From: Anaerolineales bacterium
Lineage (GTDB): Bacteria; Chloroflexota; Anaerolineae; Anaerolineales; UBA6663
NCBI GenBank assembly: GCA_020845955.1
Contig: JADLEU010000365.1
Span: forward strand, 1 to 58,613
Length of the DNA stretch: 58,613 nt
Reading direction: 5' to 3'
Shown: in pieces, positions 30,827 through 38,406 of the stretch
Position numbering within the stretch: the first letter of the stretch is position 1
Layout: every line of letters starts with the position of its first letter
The notes under the pieces: model-generated
Told to the model about the DNA's origin: nothing
The model's input: only the letters and a program-made list of their open reading frames with translations
Databases searched by the model: none
Program-made: the position numbers and the translations under genes

Positions 30827-32575
30827 TCAGACTACAAACAGGGTCGGGCTGGCGCGGACCTGGTCGCCCTGGACTTCGGCCAGCCCGTTGCGGCGCAGGA
30901 CGCCCAGGTAAGTGCGAAACGTGCCGCCGCTCGCGGCGAAGCCGGCGGCCTCGCCCAGTTCGCCGGCGGCGATCCACTCCGGGTATCGCTCCACCAGCAC
31001 GTCGAGCATCCTGGCTTCGCCCGCGCGCAGACGGGCGCGCCACATGGCCAGCATTTCGGCGGTGGTGGCGGGCGCCGGGGGCACGGCGGCGCCCAGGTAG
31101 GCCAGGCCGGCCTCGGTGACGGAGACTTCCCCGCCCTGCTCGACGATGAGGCCGGCGCGCTTGAGCACGCCGAAGTACGTGCGGAAGGTGCCGCCGCGCG
31201 GGGCGAAGCCGGAGAGCGTTCCGAGCTGGGAGACCGTGTAGCGCGCTGGGTGGCGCTGGGCGAGAGCCTGCAGCATCTTGCGTTCACCGGCGCGCAACGC
31301 GATGTCGCTCTCGGCTGGCGGCGCCTCCGGCGGCCGCGGCGCGGGCCGTGCGGCCGGGGCCGGATCCGCGTACGCGTGGTGCGGTCTTCGACCTGGCAGC
31401 GCCGCACTTTGACGTTGGACCACGGCGCGCAGGGCCTCCCCGACTTCCCCGGCGCCGGTGCGCAGCGCCTGGCTTGCGCCCAGCAGCCCATCGCCCAGCT
31501 TGCCCAGCCCCTCTGCAATCACGGCCATCTGTCCGACGGCCGACTCGAGTCGATTCACTTCGCCGTCCTTGAATACCGGGATCTCGACGCGCTCGACAAT
31601 ACGCTCGGGCAGCGGCGCCTGCACGGGCCGGGTGCGCAGCTGCTGCTCCAGTTCGCGGACGCGGCGCTGAGCGGCGGCGAGCTCGTCGGTCTCGCGCTGC
31701 ACGACGCGCGGCAGGTCGCCCAAGGACGCGACGATCTGCTGGATGGCGCCCGAGGCCGGCGGGACCTCGAGCAGGTGGCGCTGGCCGGGGCGCGGGTGGG
31801 TGGTGACGACCGGGCCGGTCCGGAAACGGTGCACGCCGCGGCCTAGCGCCGGCCCGAAGCAGTAGAACTCGCCGGGCTCGAGGTCGCGCAGCGCCAGGCG
31901 GCCGGCCTTGTCCAGGCCGAGCATGTCGCCTGCGCGGGCCTGGTCGACGTCGAGGGTGATGCCGCCGATGAAGACGTTCTTGGCGTCGCCGATGGCGTCT
32001 TTGGCCAGCTTGGAGATGCGCTGGGTGGCCAGGGCGCCGCAGACGGCGCGCTTGCGGCCGGCCGACATCAGGAAGTTGACGGCGCGGCGCGACTGGGCCA
32101 CAGGCGAGTCGGCGCGGCCGGCGGCGGTCTCGGGAGCGAAGTTGTGGGCCTCGTCGATGGGGACGTAGATGGGGTGATAGCCGCTCTTGGGTGTGTTCAT
32201 CAGCCCGTCGATGAAGGGGGCCAGGAAGGCGCGGCGCGCGTCCCAGTCGCCCAGGTCGTAGAGGTCGATGATGGCCGAGACGCGCAGCTCGGAGAGCTTG
32301 GCGGCGAGCTTGCGGGCGGTGCGGGCCTCGGCGGCGACCTCGCCGCCCGAGCCCACCAGCAGCATGTCGAATTTCTCGCGCAGCGTGTTGAACTCGCCCT
32401 CGGGGTCGATGACGATCACCTGGACCTGGCGGGCGATCTGCTCGATCAGCCGGCGCAAGAGCCAGCTCTTGCCGCCTCCGGAGCTGGCGGTGATCACCTG
32501 GCGCGAGTCGATCAGCGTGGGCACGTCGATGTGAAGCGGGCCGGCCTGGCCCTGGCCGAGCGTTACGGCGGTCAT
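30827..32575 (-). CDS. HerA-type ATPase with two C-terminal winged-helix repeats
   Basis: A 582-residue protein. HerA/FtsK-type ATPase core: Walker A at 30-37 (ASSGGGKS), IVIDPEGEF at 54-62, Walker B with acidic pair at 137-142 (YVPIDE), and a sensor-like CGALATQRISK segment. After a coiled coil (about 320-400) come two copies of a winged-helix module (AGERKMLQALAQRHPARYTV...GGTFRTYFGVLKRAGL and AGEARMLDVLVERYPEWIAA...GGTFRTYLGVLRRNGL). It overlaps the ThiF gene by one base. It is likely a hexameric DNA translocase working with the PRTRC cassette. A degenerate type B palindrome is at 31361. Confidence 0.8.
   Translation of the reverse strand: MTAVTLGQGQAGPLHIDVPTLIDSRQVITASSGGGKSWLLRRLIEQIARQVQVIVIDPEGEFNTLREKFDMLLVGSGGEVAAEARTARKLAAKLSELRVSAIIDLYDLGDWDARRAFLAPFIDGLMNTPKSGYHPIYVPIDEAHNFAPETAAGRADSPVAQSRRAVNFLMSAGRKRAVCGALATQRISKLAKDAIGDAKNVFIGGITLDVDQARAGDMLGLDKAGRLALRDLEPGEFYCFGPALGRGVHRFRTGPVVTTHPRPGQRHLLEVPPASGAIQQIVASLGDLPRVVQRETDELAAAQRRVRELEQQLRTRPVQAPLPERIVERVEIPVFKDGEVNRLESAVGQMAVIAEGLGKLGDGLLGASQALRTGAGEVGEALRAVVQRQSAALPGRRPHHAYADPAPAARPAPRPPEAPPAESDIALRAGERKMLQALAQRHPARYTVSQLGTLSGFAPRGGTFRTYFGVLKRAGLIVEQGGEVSVTEAGLAYLGAAVPPAPATTAEMLAMWRARLRAGEARMLDVLVERYPEWIAAGELGEAAGFAASGGTFRTYLGVLRRNGLAEVQGDQVRASPTLFVV
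31361..31384 (+). repeat. Type B palindrome, degenerate copy
   Basis: CGGATC then CGCGTACGCG, T and GGTGCGG. The core is intact and both arms have one mismatch. Read leftward it encodes His-His-Ala-Tyr-Ala-Asp-Pro in a linker of the HerA-type protein. Confidence 0.7.
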
Positions 32576-33471
32576 CAGGCTTTCCCCTTTGCCACCAACT
32601 CGCGCTCGTCGAGCCCGGTCGCCTCGGCTAGCGTCGGCAGGTCCAGCTGGCGCACCCGCGTGCCGCCGTAGGCCAGGTCGAAGTCGAGCGCGAACCAGCG
32701 CACCGTGCCCAGGAGGAAATCGTGCAGGAGCGCGAGGGCCCAGGCGGCCGCCATGCGGTTGACCATCAGGCCCTGAGTGCCGGCCTCGGTGAGTTCCGCG
32801 CAACTGGGCATGCGGCCGTTCGCACCGTGGCCGTTCTTCCCCGGCTTAGGCTTTGCGGGCTTGACCGCGACTACCAGGTCCGGGTTGATGAGACTCGGGG
32901 ACGGCAGGTCGCGCAGCATGCCCAGGCCCACGGCGCCGCGCAGATCCTTGGCAGCGACGCGGTTGCCCAGTGACACCTGGCCGGCGTGCTCCGAGTTGCC
33001 GGCGTCGAGCCACCACAGCCGGCCGTGCGCCTTCCCCATGGCGCTGGCGATCACGGCCCGGGCCTCGCGGTTGTCGACGGCGCCGACGACCACATTCAGA
33101 GCCGCGTGGTGGTTGGACAGCAGACTCTCATCGTCGGCCACGCGGCGCACGCCAGCGCCGATGGCCAGCCGGAAGGCGGCGTTGAGCCGGGCGGCGAGAA
33201 CGGCGGCCTTCGGCTGGCCAACGTCTCCAACAGAGAACAACTGCCGGCCGACGTTGCGCCGCTCGACGCGGTCGGGGTCGACGAACGTCATCTCGACCGG
33301 GGTGCCGCGCGCGTCCAGCGCCTGGGTGACGGCCACCAGGCCGGAGGCGATGTGGCTGCCCGTTCCACCGCAACCGATCAAGGTCAGGTGCACGCGCTCG
33401 AAGCGGGAGAGCTGCAGGCGCAGGAGCGGCGCGGCAGCCAGACTAAGCGTTGACTTCTGCTTCGGCTTCAT
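32575..33471 (-). CDS. PRTRC-type ThiF family protein (E1-like)
   Basis: A 298-residue Rossmann protein. LIGCGGTGS (31-39) is the adenylate-binding Gly-rich loop of ThiF/E1 enzymes, FVDPDRVERRNVGRQLF (63-79) holds the ribose-binding Asp and the Arg finger, and KAAVLAARLN follows. Cys224 in MPSCAEL is the candidate catalytic Cys. This pattern, including the C-terminal LMVNRMAAAWALALLHDFLL helix, is that of the ThiF protein of PRTRC cassettes. E1-like enzymes adenylate the C-terminus of a ubiquitin-like protein. It lies next to JAMM, E2-like and Ubl genes. Start ATG 33471 overlaps the upstream gene by 29 bp. Confidence 0.85.
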   Translation of the reverse strand: MKPKQKSTLSLAAAPLLRLQLSRFERVHLTLIGCGGTGSHIASGLVAVTQALDARGTPVEMTFVDPDRVERRNVGRQLFSVGDVGQPKAAVLAARLNAAFRLAIGAGVRRVADDESLLSNHHAALNVVVGAVDNREARAVIASAMGKAHGRLWWLDAGNSEHAGQVSLGNRVAAKDLRGAVGLGMLRDLPSPSLINPDLVVAVKPAKPKPGKNGHGANGRMPSCAELTEAGTQGLMVNRMAAAWALALLHDFLLGTVRWFALDFDLAYGGTRVRQLDLPTLAEATGLDERELVAKGKA

Positions 33472-34162
33472 CGCATCGCTCACACAGGTCGTACTCCGTC
33501 CACCAGGCTGCCCCATCGCCCACGCGCCGCCCGCACTGGCGGCAGCGGCCGAATGTGTCCACAAAGCACCCCAGCCCGTCGAAGATCGCCGTCGCTCGCA
33601 CGGGCATCGTGTGCCCATACACGCCCACCCGCGCGGCGATCTGCGGCTGGCGTGTGTCGAGTCTGCCAATAACGACATAGAAGCGCAGGCCCTGCTCATC
33701 GGCGTCGTCGGTAGCGCTAAAAAACGCCGGCATCGAGTTGTGCGAATGCAGGTCGACGCTGGCGCCGGCCAGGTCCAGGAAGGTGACCGCGCCGGGGCTG
33801 GCCAACTGCGCCGGGCGGGCGCAGGCCCAGCCGCCGTAGCTGTTGCGCGCCAGTGGGTCGGCCACGAGCTGGTACATGGCCTCGCTGGGCATGGCCTTGC
33901 GGGCGCTGGCCAGGATCGAGTCGAGCCAGGCCTGCGGGACGCGGGGCACGGCCAGGCGCGCGTAGGGCTCGACCATGGCCAGGCCGGAGAGCGGCCGCAG
34001 GCTGGGGGCGACCGGCACGAGCGCCTCGATGCGGCCGTCGGCGGCGCGCACGTATAGGCCGCCGGCGCCGACCACGTACTGCACGAAGCCCCGGATCGGC
34101 GGCAGCTCGGGGCCGGTCGCCAGCACGCAACTGGCCAGCTCGAAGTCGTCAGGAGCCATCAT
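33443..34162 (-). CDS. PRTRC protein A-like JAMM metalloprotease with zinc ribbon
   Basis: A 239-residue protein. HSH-NSMPAFF-SATD (139-152) is a complete JAMM motif, His-x-His-x7-Ser-x2-Asp, and follows the strand LAGASVDLHS; the rest of the domain (LVADPLARNSYGGWACARPA) fits PRTRC protein A. The C-terminus has a four-Cys zinc ribbon (CRQCG...CERCDEA), which I would not expect in the minimal family. JAMM proteases remove or trim ubiquitin-like proteins. ATG 34162 overlaps the stop of the E2-like gene (ATGA), so the two are coupled. Confidence 0.85.
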   Translation of the reverse strand: MMAPDDFELASCVLATGPELPPIRGFVQYVVGAGGLYVRAADGRIEALVPVAPSLRPLSGLAMVEPYARLAVPRVPQAWLDSILASARKAMPSEAMYQLVADPLARNSYGGWACARPAQLASPGAVTFLDLAGASVDLHSHNSMPAFFSATDDADEQGLRFYVVIGRLDTRQPQIAARVGVYGHTMPVRATAIFDGLGCFVDTFGRCRQCGRRVGDGAAWWTEYDLCERCDEAEAEVNA

Positions 34163-35031
34163 GCCGCTAACTCCACTTCGTCTTCCACACCACCCCAGAC
34201 GGCCGGGTCGTCGTCTTCGTCATCCCAATCGTTCCATTCGGGGTCGGGCTCGACGTCGTCATCGTCGTCGTCCCAATCCAGGTACGCCTGGCCCTGGCCC
34301 TGGCCCCGGGCGAAGTCGCCCAGGGTCAGGCCGGCGCGCTTGAGTTGATCAGCCGGGAATTCTGTCTGCCCGCGCAGGCTGGCCAGGAAGTCGAAAAGCG
34401 GACCGGGCGCGGCGATACGGCGCTCGCTCTGGTGGTCGTTGAAGCGCGACTCCCAGAAGATGGCGGCCGCCTGGTGGATGGTGGCCGGGGAGGCCTTTGG
34501 GAACGGCTCATTGCCGGCACAGATCGCCCCGTTGTCGGAGATGTTGGGCAGCGGGGCATGGTAGAGCGGTGCGCGCTCGGTCCGCTCCAGGCAGGCGAAG
34601 ACGTAATAGCTGCCGCCCCGGCCGGCCAGGACCAGGTTAGGCAGCGGGATCTCCAGCGGCCGCTCGTGCCGGCCGGCGCGCCAGTAAATCGTGCGGACGC
34701 CGGCCGGCAGCCACAGCCCGACGCGCTCCGGCTCGTCGCGTTTTCCGGCCGCCTGCCAGAACAGGACGTCGGGCGGCAGGAGCCCCGTGCTCACGCCTGA
34801 CAGGCCGCCGAAGCAGTTGGCGACGTCGCGGGCGGACACCGGGTAGGTGACCACCGGCTTGCCTCGGGCGTCGTAGCGGGTCAGCCACAGGGACTCGGCC
34901 GTGGCGGTGAGCGTCACGCGCGCCACGCGGTCGAAGGCTTCCTTGGGGAGCTTGACAGGCTGTGGCTTCGCCCCGGGCTTGACCTTTGCCGCTTTGCGAG
35001 TGGCCTTGCGCGCGGGTTTACGACCGGCCAT
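34159..35031 (-). CDS. PRTRC protein B-like, E2-like protein
   Basis: A 290-residue protein. After a basic Lys/Ala/Pro N-terminus, strands and helices lead to YHAPLPNISDNGAICAGNEP (157-176), with Cys171 at the site of the E2 catalytic Cys, then HQAAAIFWESRFNDHQSERR. This matches protein B of PRTRC cassettes, which comparative genomics treats as E2-like. The C-terminus is highly acidic (runs of Asp). The product could accept the ubiquitin-like protein from the ThiF protein. Start ATG 35031 was chosen since upstream in-frame codons lie in the previous gene. Confidence 0.8.
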   Translation of the reverse strand: MAGRKPARKATRKAAKVKPGAKPQPVKLPKEAFDRVARVTLTATAESLWLTRYDARGKPVVTYPVSARDVANCFGGLSGVSTGLLPPDVLFWQAAGKRDEPERVGLWLPAGVRTIYWRAGRHERPLEIPLPNLVLAGRGGSYYVFACLERTERAPLYHAPLPNISDNGAICAGNEPFPKASPATIHQAAAIFWESRFNDHQSERRIAAPGPLFDFLASLRGQTEFPADQLKRAGLTLGDFARGQGQGQAYLDWDDDDDDVEPDPEWNDWDDEDDDPAVWGGVEDEVELAA

Positions 35032-35884
35032 TGCGCTTCTCCTTTGCAGCGAACACGCTTGCCAGCGTCGCGCGCCTGCCCGCCGGCCGGGTGATGGTCT
35101 GCAGCACGAGCGGGTCGCCGCGCAGCGCGGCGTCGAGCGTGCGCAATCGCTCGCGCGGCTTCTCATCCACGTACACGGCCAGGCTATAGATGTGATCCCA
35201 CATCGGCCCGGCGCGCTTGTACTGCTGTTCCAGCGCCCGGATCTCGGAAAGCCGCCAGTCCGGATTGGGGCTCGCGTCAGCGGTCTCGAAGTCGGTATCC
35301 AGGTAGTAGGTGCGCGTCGCGCCCTGCACGTACAGGCACAGGTCGGGGAGCCCGTTCCAGGGCTTGACCCACTCGCGCCCGCGCGGCCGGCGGATGGTGT
35401 ACGGCTGGCTCTGCTCGTGCAGGAGCGGCGCGGCCGCGTGCACGCCCGGCCACCAAGTCATCACCCACCGGTCCAGGTTGCCGGCCGCCTCGTGCAGGGA
35501 CAGGCCGTCGTTTGGACTCTCCATACCGAAGCCGCCGGCGACCGTGGCCACGGCCAGGTCGAGTGCGGGCGACGAGTTCTCCCAGTGCCAGCCGTTGACG
35601 GCGACAGGGATGCCGCGCGACCAGGCCCAGGACAGCGACTCGAGCTCGTCGACCTCGACCATGATGCTCCACAGGTTGAGCGGGAAGCGGCGCATCACGT
35701 TGCTCAGCAGCGCCCGGTAGCAGCCGCGCGGGTCGGCCAGTTTCAGCCGCTTCGCTCTTGCCGGATCAAGGGCCTGCATGAGCTTCAGCATGCCCTGTGC
35801 CGCGGCCAGATCCTGCACCCGGTCGAAGAGCCAGGTCCGGCGGTAGGCGGTGGCCGGCAGCGCCGGCGCGGCCGGTAATGCCAT
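35018..35884 (-). CDS. PRTRC-cassette protein of unknown function (protein F slot)
   Basis: A 288-residue protein between the Ubl and E2-like genes. It is Trp-rich with segments FPLNLWSIMVEVDELESLSW, AWSRGIPVAVNGWHWENSSP and LPDLCLYVQGATRTYYLDTD. Position and general pattern resemble the poorly characterised PRTRC protein F, but I cannot prove it. Starts overlap upstream stop (ATG 35884 or 35890). It may be a structural part of the complex. Confidence 0.55.
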   Translation of the reverse strand: MALPAAPALPATAYRRTWLFDRVQDLAAAQGMLKLMQALDPARAKRLKLADPRGCYRALLSNVMRRFPLNLWSIMVEVDELESLSWAWSRGIPVAVNGWHWENSSPALDLAVATVAGGFGMESPNDGLSLHEAAGNLDRWVMTWWPGVHAAAPLLHEQSQPYTIRRPRGREWVKPWNGLPDLCLYVQGATRTYYLDTDFETADASPNPDWRLSEIRALEQQYKRAGPMWDHIYSLAVYVDEKPRERLRTLDAALRGDPLVLQTITRPAGRRATLASVFAAKEKRNGRS

Positions 35885-35886
35885 GT

Positions 35887-36339
35887 TCACAGCAGCGGGC
35901 TCACGTCCAGCTTGGCGGCCGCCTGCGTCCAGTCCGGGCGAACCGCGGCCAGGTCGCGCCCCAACTCCTCGGCGGCCTGCGCCTGGGAGAGCAGCCGCTG
36001 CCCGGCGCGCTCGAAGTCGCGGCCGGGGCCGGGCGGACTGCCCAGGGCGACGTCGATGAACCAGGCCGGGGCGATGGGCGTCTCGCGTACCCGCAGCAGC
36101 CGCTTGAAAACGACGGCCGCGGCCGCGTCGCCGGCCCCCCCACGGGGGCCGTGGCCTTTCGTCCCAGCCTTCTTGCTGTAGACCCAGATCTTCTTGTCCT
36201 TCTCCGTCTTGGTCTCAATCTTGGGATCGGCCAGCTCGGGGAAGAAGCGCCGCATCTGTTCGGTCACCTGGGCTTGAGTCATGCCCTCGGGCACAGGGAT
36301 GCGCTTCTGGCCATACTCCGCAAACACAGTCTCAGCCAT
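35887..36339 (-). CDS. PRTRC protein C-like ubiquitin-like protein with C-terminal extension
   Basis: A 150-residue protein. Residues 1-62 (VFAEYGQKRIPVPEGMTQAQ, MRRFFPELADPKIETKTEKD, IWVYSKKAGTKG) match PRTRC protein C, which as I recall is only about 70 residues and ends soon after GTKG. Here GTKG (59-62) is followed by 88 more residues: a Gly-rich link and a helical domain (AGQRLLSQAQAAEELGRDLA). This suggests a precursor or fusion that the JAMM protease might cut after GTKG. Start ATG 36339 has GGAGGGCAGCG upstream. The fold is inferred. Confidence 0.75.
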   Translation of the reverse strand: MAETVFAEYGQKRIPVPEGMTQAQVTEQMRRFFPELADPKIETKTEKDKKIWVYSKKAGTKGHGPRGGAGDAAAAVVFKRLLRVRETPIAPAWFIDVALGSPPGPGRDFERAGQRLLSQAQAAEELGRDLAAVRPDWTQAAAKLDVSPLL

Positions 36340-36754
36340 CGCTGCCCTCCAACTCCAACGCCAGTTGTGCTTCGTCGGCGCCGCCTCCGGGCGAGTCGCC
36401 CTCGATCTCGGGCAGGTCGGGCGCGGCCGGACCAATTGGTCCGCTTTCTCCATGCTCAGCGTCCGCTTCCGGATCTGCCGGCATTTCCGCTTTTGCCGCT
36501 TTTGCCCGCTTGCCAGACTTGGCGGTCTTTCGGCCCTTGCCGACTTGACCGGCGCCCATGGCCTTCGGCGCGGGCTTGCTCGCCGCGGTCAGCAGCTCGC
36601 CGTAGGCCTGGCGCTCCAGGGCCTGCCAGTCGGCGAATACGCCTGACCGCAGGGACACGAGTTCCCCCTCCGGGCCGGCGCCGACGGTGATCGGGCGCTT
36701 GCCGTTCTTGAACGGGTAGATGGTGGTGATGATCACGATGGGTTTGTCGCTCAC
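36332..36754 (-). CDS. PRTRC-cassette small protein (protein E slot)
   Basis: A 140-residue protein with an N-terminal beta part (IVIITTIYPFKNGKRPITVG, then ELVSLRSGVFADWQALERQA) and a disordered, Lys/Ala-rich and then acidic tail. It lies just upstream of the Ubl gene, with an 8-bp overlap. The position is that of the variable PRTRC protein E, but I see no certain match. A type A palindrome lies in the disordered tail at 36428. Confidence 0.5.
   Translation of the reverse strand: MSDKPIVIITTIYPFKNGKRPITVGAGPEGELVSLRSGVFADWQALERQAYGELLTAASKPAPKAMGAGQVGKGRKTAKSGKRAKAAKAEMPADPEADAEHGESGPIGPAAPDLPEIEGDSPGGGADEAQLALELEGSDG
36428..36443. repeat. Type A palindrome, copy 4
   Basis: CGGACCAATTGGTCCG, identical to 26665-26680, placed in a disordered part of the gene, where it reads Ser-Gly-Pro-Ile-Gly-Pro on the minus strand. 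Confidence 0.85.
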
Positions 36755-36954
36755 GCTTCGCGGCCCTCCGCCAGCAGATCCACATAGCAGTCGGCCGGGA
36801 TGCGGTGCTCCTGGCCGTCCACGGTCACGGTTTCGTTGAGCGGGTCGATGTCTGTCAGGCGCTCCAGGGCTTCGGCGCGCGTCTGGATGTTGAACGTCCG
36901 CTTGATCCAGGCGGCCAGCTTGGGATCGTCGAGCACGACTCTGGGTCCGTTCAT
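36751..36954 (-). CDS. Small phage protein of unknown function
   Basis: A 67-residue alpha/beta protein (DDPKLAAWIKRTFNIQTRAE, then DGQEHRIPADCYVDLLAEGR). It overlaps both neighbours by 4 bp within the PRTRC operon. No family recognised. Confidence 0.55.
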   Translation of the reverse strand: MNGPRVVLDDPKLAAWIKRTFNIQTRAEALERLTDIDPLNETVTVDGQEHRIPADCYVDLLAEGREA

Positions 36955-37766
36955 AGCGCCGCTCCGCAGTTGTCGCACCACGGCTCGCCAGGCTTGACGG
37001 GCTGCTTGCAGCTGGGGCAGCGTGGCGGACCAGCCGGCTCTTTGGTGCCCGGCTTGCCCGCCGGCGGGGTTCCTGCGCGGGAATAGGCTGCCTTGAGCAG
37101 GTTGCCGGCGACGATCAGCGCCTGGTCGAGCTGGCCCACCAGCCGCCGGGCCGCGTCGTCGTCGGCCAGCCAGGGATGGTTGGCCAGGAAGCTGCGCGCG
37201 CTGGTCAGGATGGCCTGGAGCGTGGTGGCATCGTCGGCGCCGACGGCAGGCGCGGGAGCCGGCGCGGGCTTGCCGTTCGTCGCCGGCCGCGTGTGACGCG
37301 GCTTGTCGTCCTTTTTGGCCGGCCTCGGCTTGCCGGTGACGGCGGCCACGACCTCGGCCACCTTCTCGGCCGAGGCGTTGGCGATGGTAGCCTGCTTCAT
37401 CTGCAGCTTTTCGGCGACGCGCTGCAGCACGATCGGGTCGTTGGCCACGGGCGCTAGGACGCGGGCCACCGATTCGCTGGACGGCTCGACGCCGACGGCG
37501 GCCTTGACCTTCTCAGCCGTTTCGGCCGCGGCGATCAGGCGGCGCCCGTGGCGGTCGGTGAAGTCCCAGACCCTCTCGCAGTAGGCTTCGAAGGTCTTGA
37601 AGCCGCGCAGCCGGTAGCCGCGACCGTCGCGGATGCGGATGAGGGCCAGGCCGACGCGCTGGAAGGCCTTGATGTCGGTGCGGATTTGCTGCTCCAGCGC
37701 GGCCATCTCGGCTTCGGCGAGCGGGGCGATTACCGTGGTCTCATTCGTCTTCGTCAGGGTCGTCAT
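36951..37766 (-). CDS. KfrA/ParB-like helical DNA-binding protein with zinc ribbon
   Basis: A 271-residue protein. Residues 20-90 carry GLALIRIRDGRGYRLRGFKT, then FEAYCERVWDFTDRHGRRLI, a helical module that also opens the methyltransferase at 42560-43507. A Pro/Ala/Lys-rich linker, a helix (residues 175-235) and a C-terminal zinc ribbon (CPSCKQPVKPGEPWCDNCG) follow. In PRTRC loci a ParB-like protein is expected; this protein may take that place, but no ParB motif is visible. It overlaps the end of the -1 frame that comes from the upstream gene. Confidence 0.6.
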   Translation of the reverse strand: MTTLTKTNETTVIAPLAEAEMAALEQQIRTDIKAFQRVGLALIRIRDGRGYRLRGFKTFEAYCERVWDFTDRHGRRLIAAAETAEKVKAAVGVEPSSESVARVLAPVANDPIVLQRVAEKLQMKQATIANASAEKVAEVVAAVTGKPRPAKKDDKPRHTRPATNGKPAPAPAPAVGADDATTLQAILTSARSFLANHPWLADDDAARRLVGQLDQALIVAGNLLKAAYSRAGTPPAGKPGTKEPAGPPRCPSCKQPVKPGEPWCDNCGAAL

Positions 37767-38393
37767 CGTCTCTCCAGTCGTTGTCAATCTGCGGCCGGCC
37801 ATTTCGACTCGTTTTGCGCTGCGCTTTCACCGCCTGGCGCAGGGCCTGGTCCATAGCCGCGGCGATGGCTGAGTCAACCGGTTCGTGCCTCCGGCCGTGT
37901 AACTCGTCATCACACCAGCGGCAGTGGGCCAGGCCGACGCGCGGGATCTCGGCGTCATACCTTATGCCGCAACGTCCGCAGAAGGCGCTGGCGTCGTATC
38001 CACCAGGCTGTTGTGCTTCTTGGCCAGGTGCAGGTTCAGGTACTTCTGCGCGATCTCCTGGCTGCAGTGCGGGCAGCGCACCCGCTGCAGGCCGGTGCGC
38101 TTGGCCGTCTTCGCTTTTGGGCCGCGGCCGTTGGGCTTGCGGCTTACACCGCCCCCCCTGGCACCGCCCGCCAGGGCAGGTGTGCGGGGCTTTGCAGGGG
38201 GCCGCAGTTGCGACGCGGGCTTGGGCTTGGCGTACTTGCGCCCGCTGCCGTTCTCCGCCGTCAGGTGCGGCCGCAGCCGCTCGACGAGAGCGGCGGCGAA
38301 GGTGTACGGGTCGTCGAGCGCCTGGCGCGCGTCGGCCTCGCTCAGTGTGAGCGTGTACTCGGTGATCGTGCGGGTGTTGGGGGTGACGTCCAT
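37741..38393 (-). CDS. Candidate -1 frameshift product of the zinc-finger gene
   Basis: After Pro92-Lys93 of the zinc-finger protein a -1 shift leads to 124 more residues, ending at TGA 37743-37741 inside the next gene. The new part is a Pro/Ala/Gly/Gln-rich linker followed by a four-Cys zinc knuckle (AFCGRCGIRYDAEIPRVGLA, HCRWCDDELH) and a basic, then acidic tail. The 195 bp between the zero-frame stop (37962) and the next gene would otherwise be empty, unlike the rest of this tightly overlapping module. The frame has no ATG, GTG or TTG upstream of codon GCT-ATG-GAC at about 37830. A chance open frame or a rare start codon remain alternatives. Confidence 0.55.
37962..38393 (-). CDS. C2H2-type zinc-finger phage protein (zero-frame product)
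   Basis: A 143-residue protein. The N-terminal 45 residues are an alpha/beta segment (ITEYTLTLSEADARQALDDP), a basic linker follows, and a zinc finger CPHCSQEIAQKYLNLHLAKKH (CxxC...HxxxxH) lies near the end. AAGGA is 7 bases before ATG 38393, which is better than ATG 38414. A CCCAAAA heptamer in the linker (38121-38115) may divert ribosomes into a second frame that encodes a different zinc domain. Confidence 0.7.
   Translation of the reverse strand: MDVTPNTRTITEYTLTLSEADARQALDDPYTFAAALVERLRPHLTAENGSGRKYAKPKPASQLRPPAKPRTPALAGGARGGGVSRKPNGRGPKAKTAKRTGLQRVRCPHCSQEIAQKYLNLHLAKKHNSLVDTTPAPSADVAA
38115..38121 (-). other. Candidate -1 frameshift site CCCAAAA
   Basis: On the minus strand the zero-frame codons are GGC-CCA-AAA-GCG, so C-CCA-AAA is in X-XXY-YYZ register; after the shift CCC-AAA-AGC opens the second frame. 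It is the same heptamer as at 17947-17953. I did not evaluate a downstream stem-loop rigorously, but the following 60 bases are GC-rich. Confidence 0.55.
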
Positions 38394-38406
38394 GGTGTGT
38401 TCCTTG

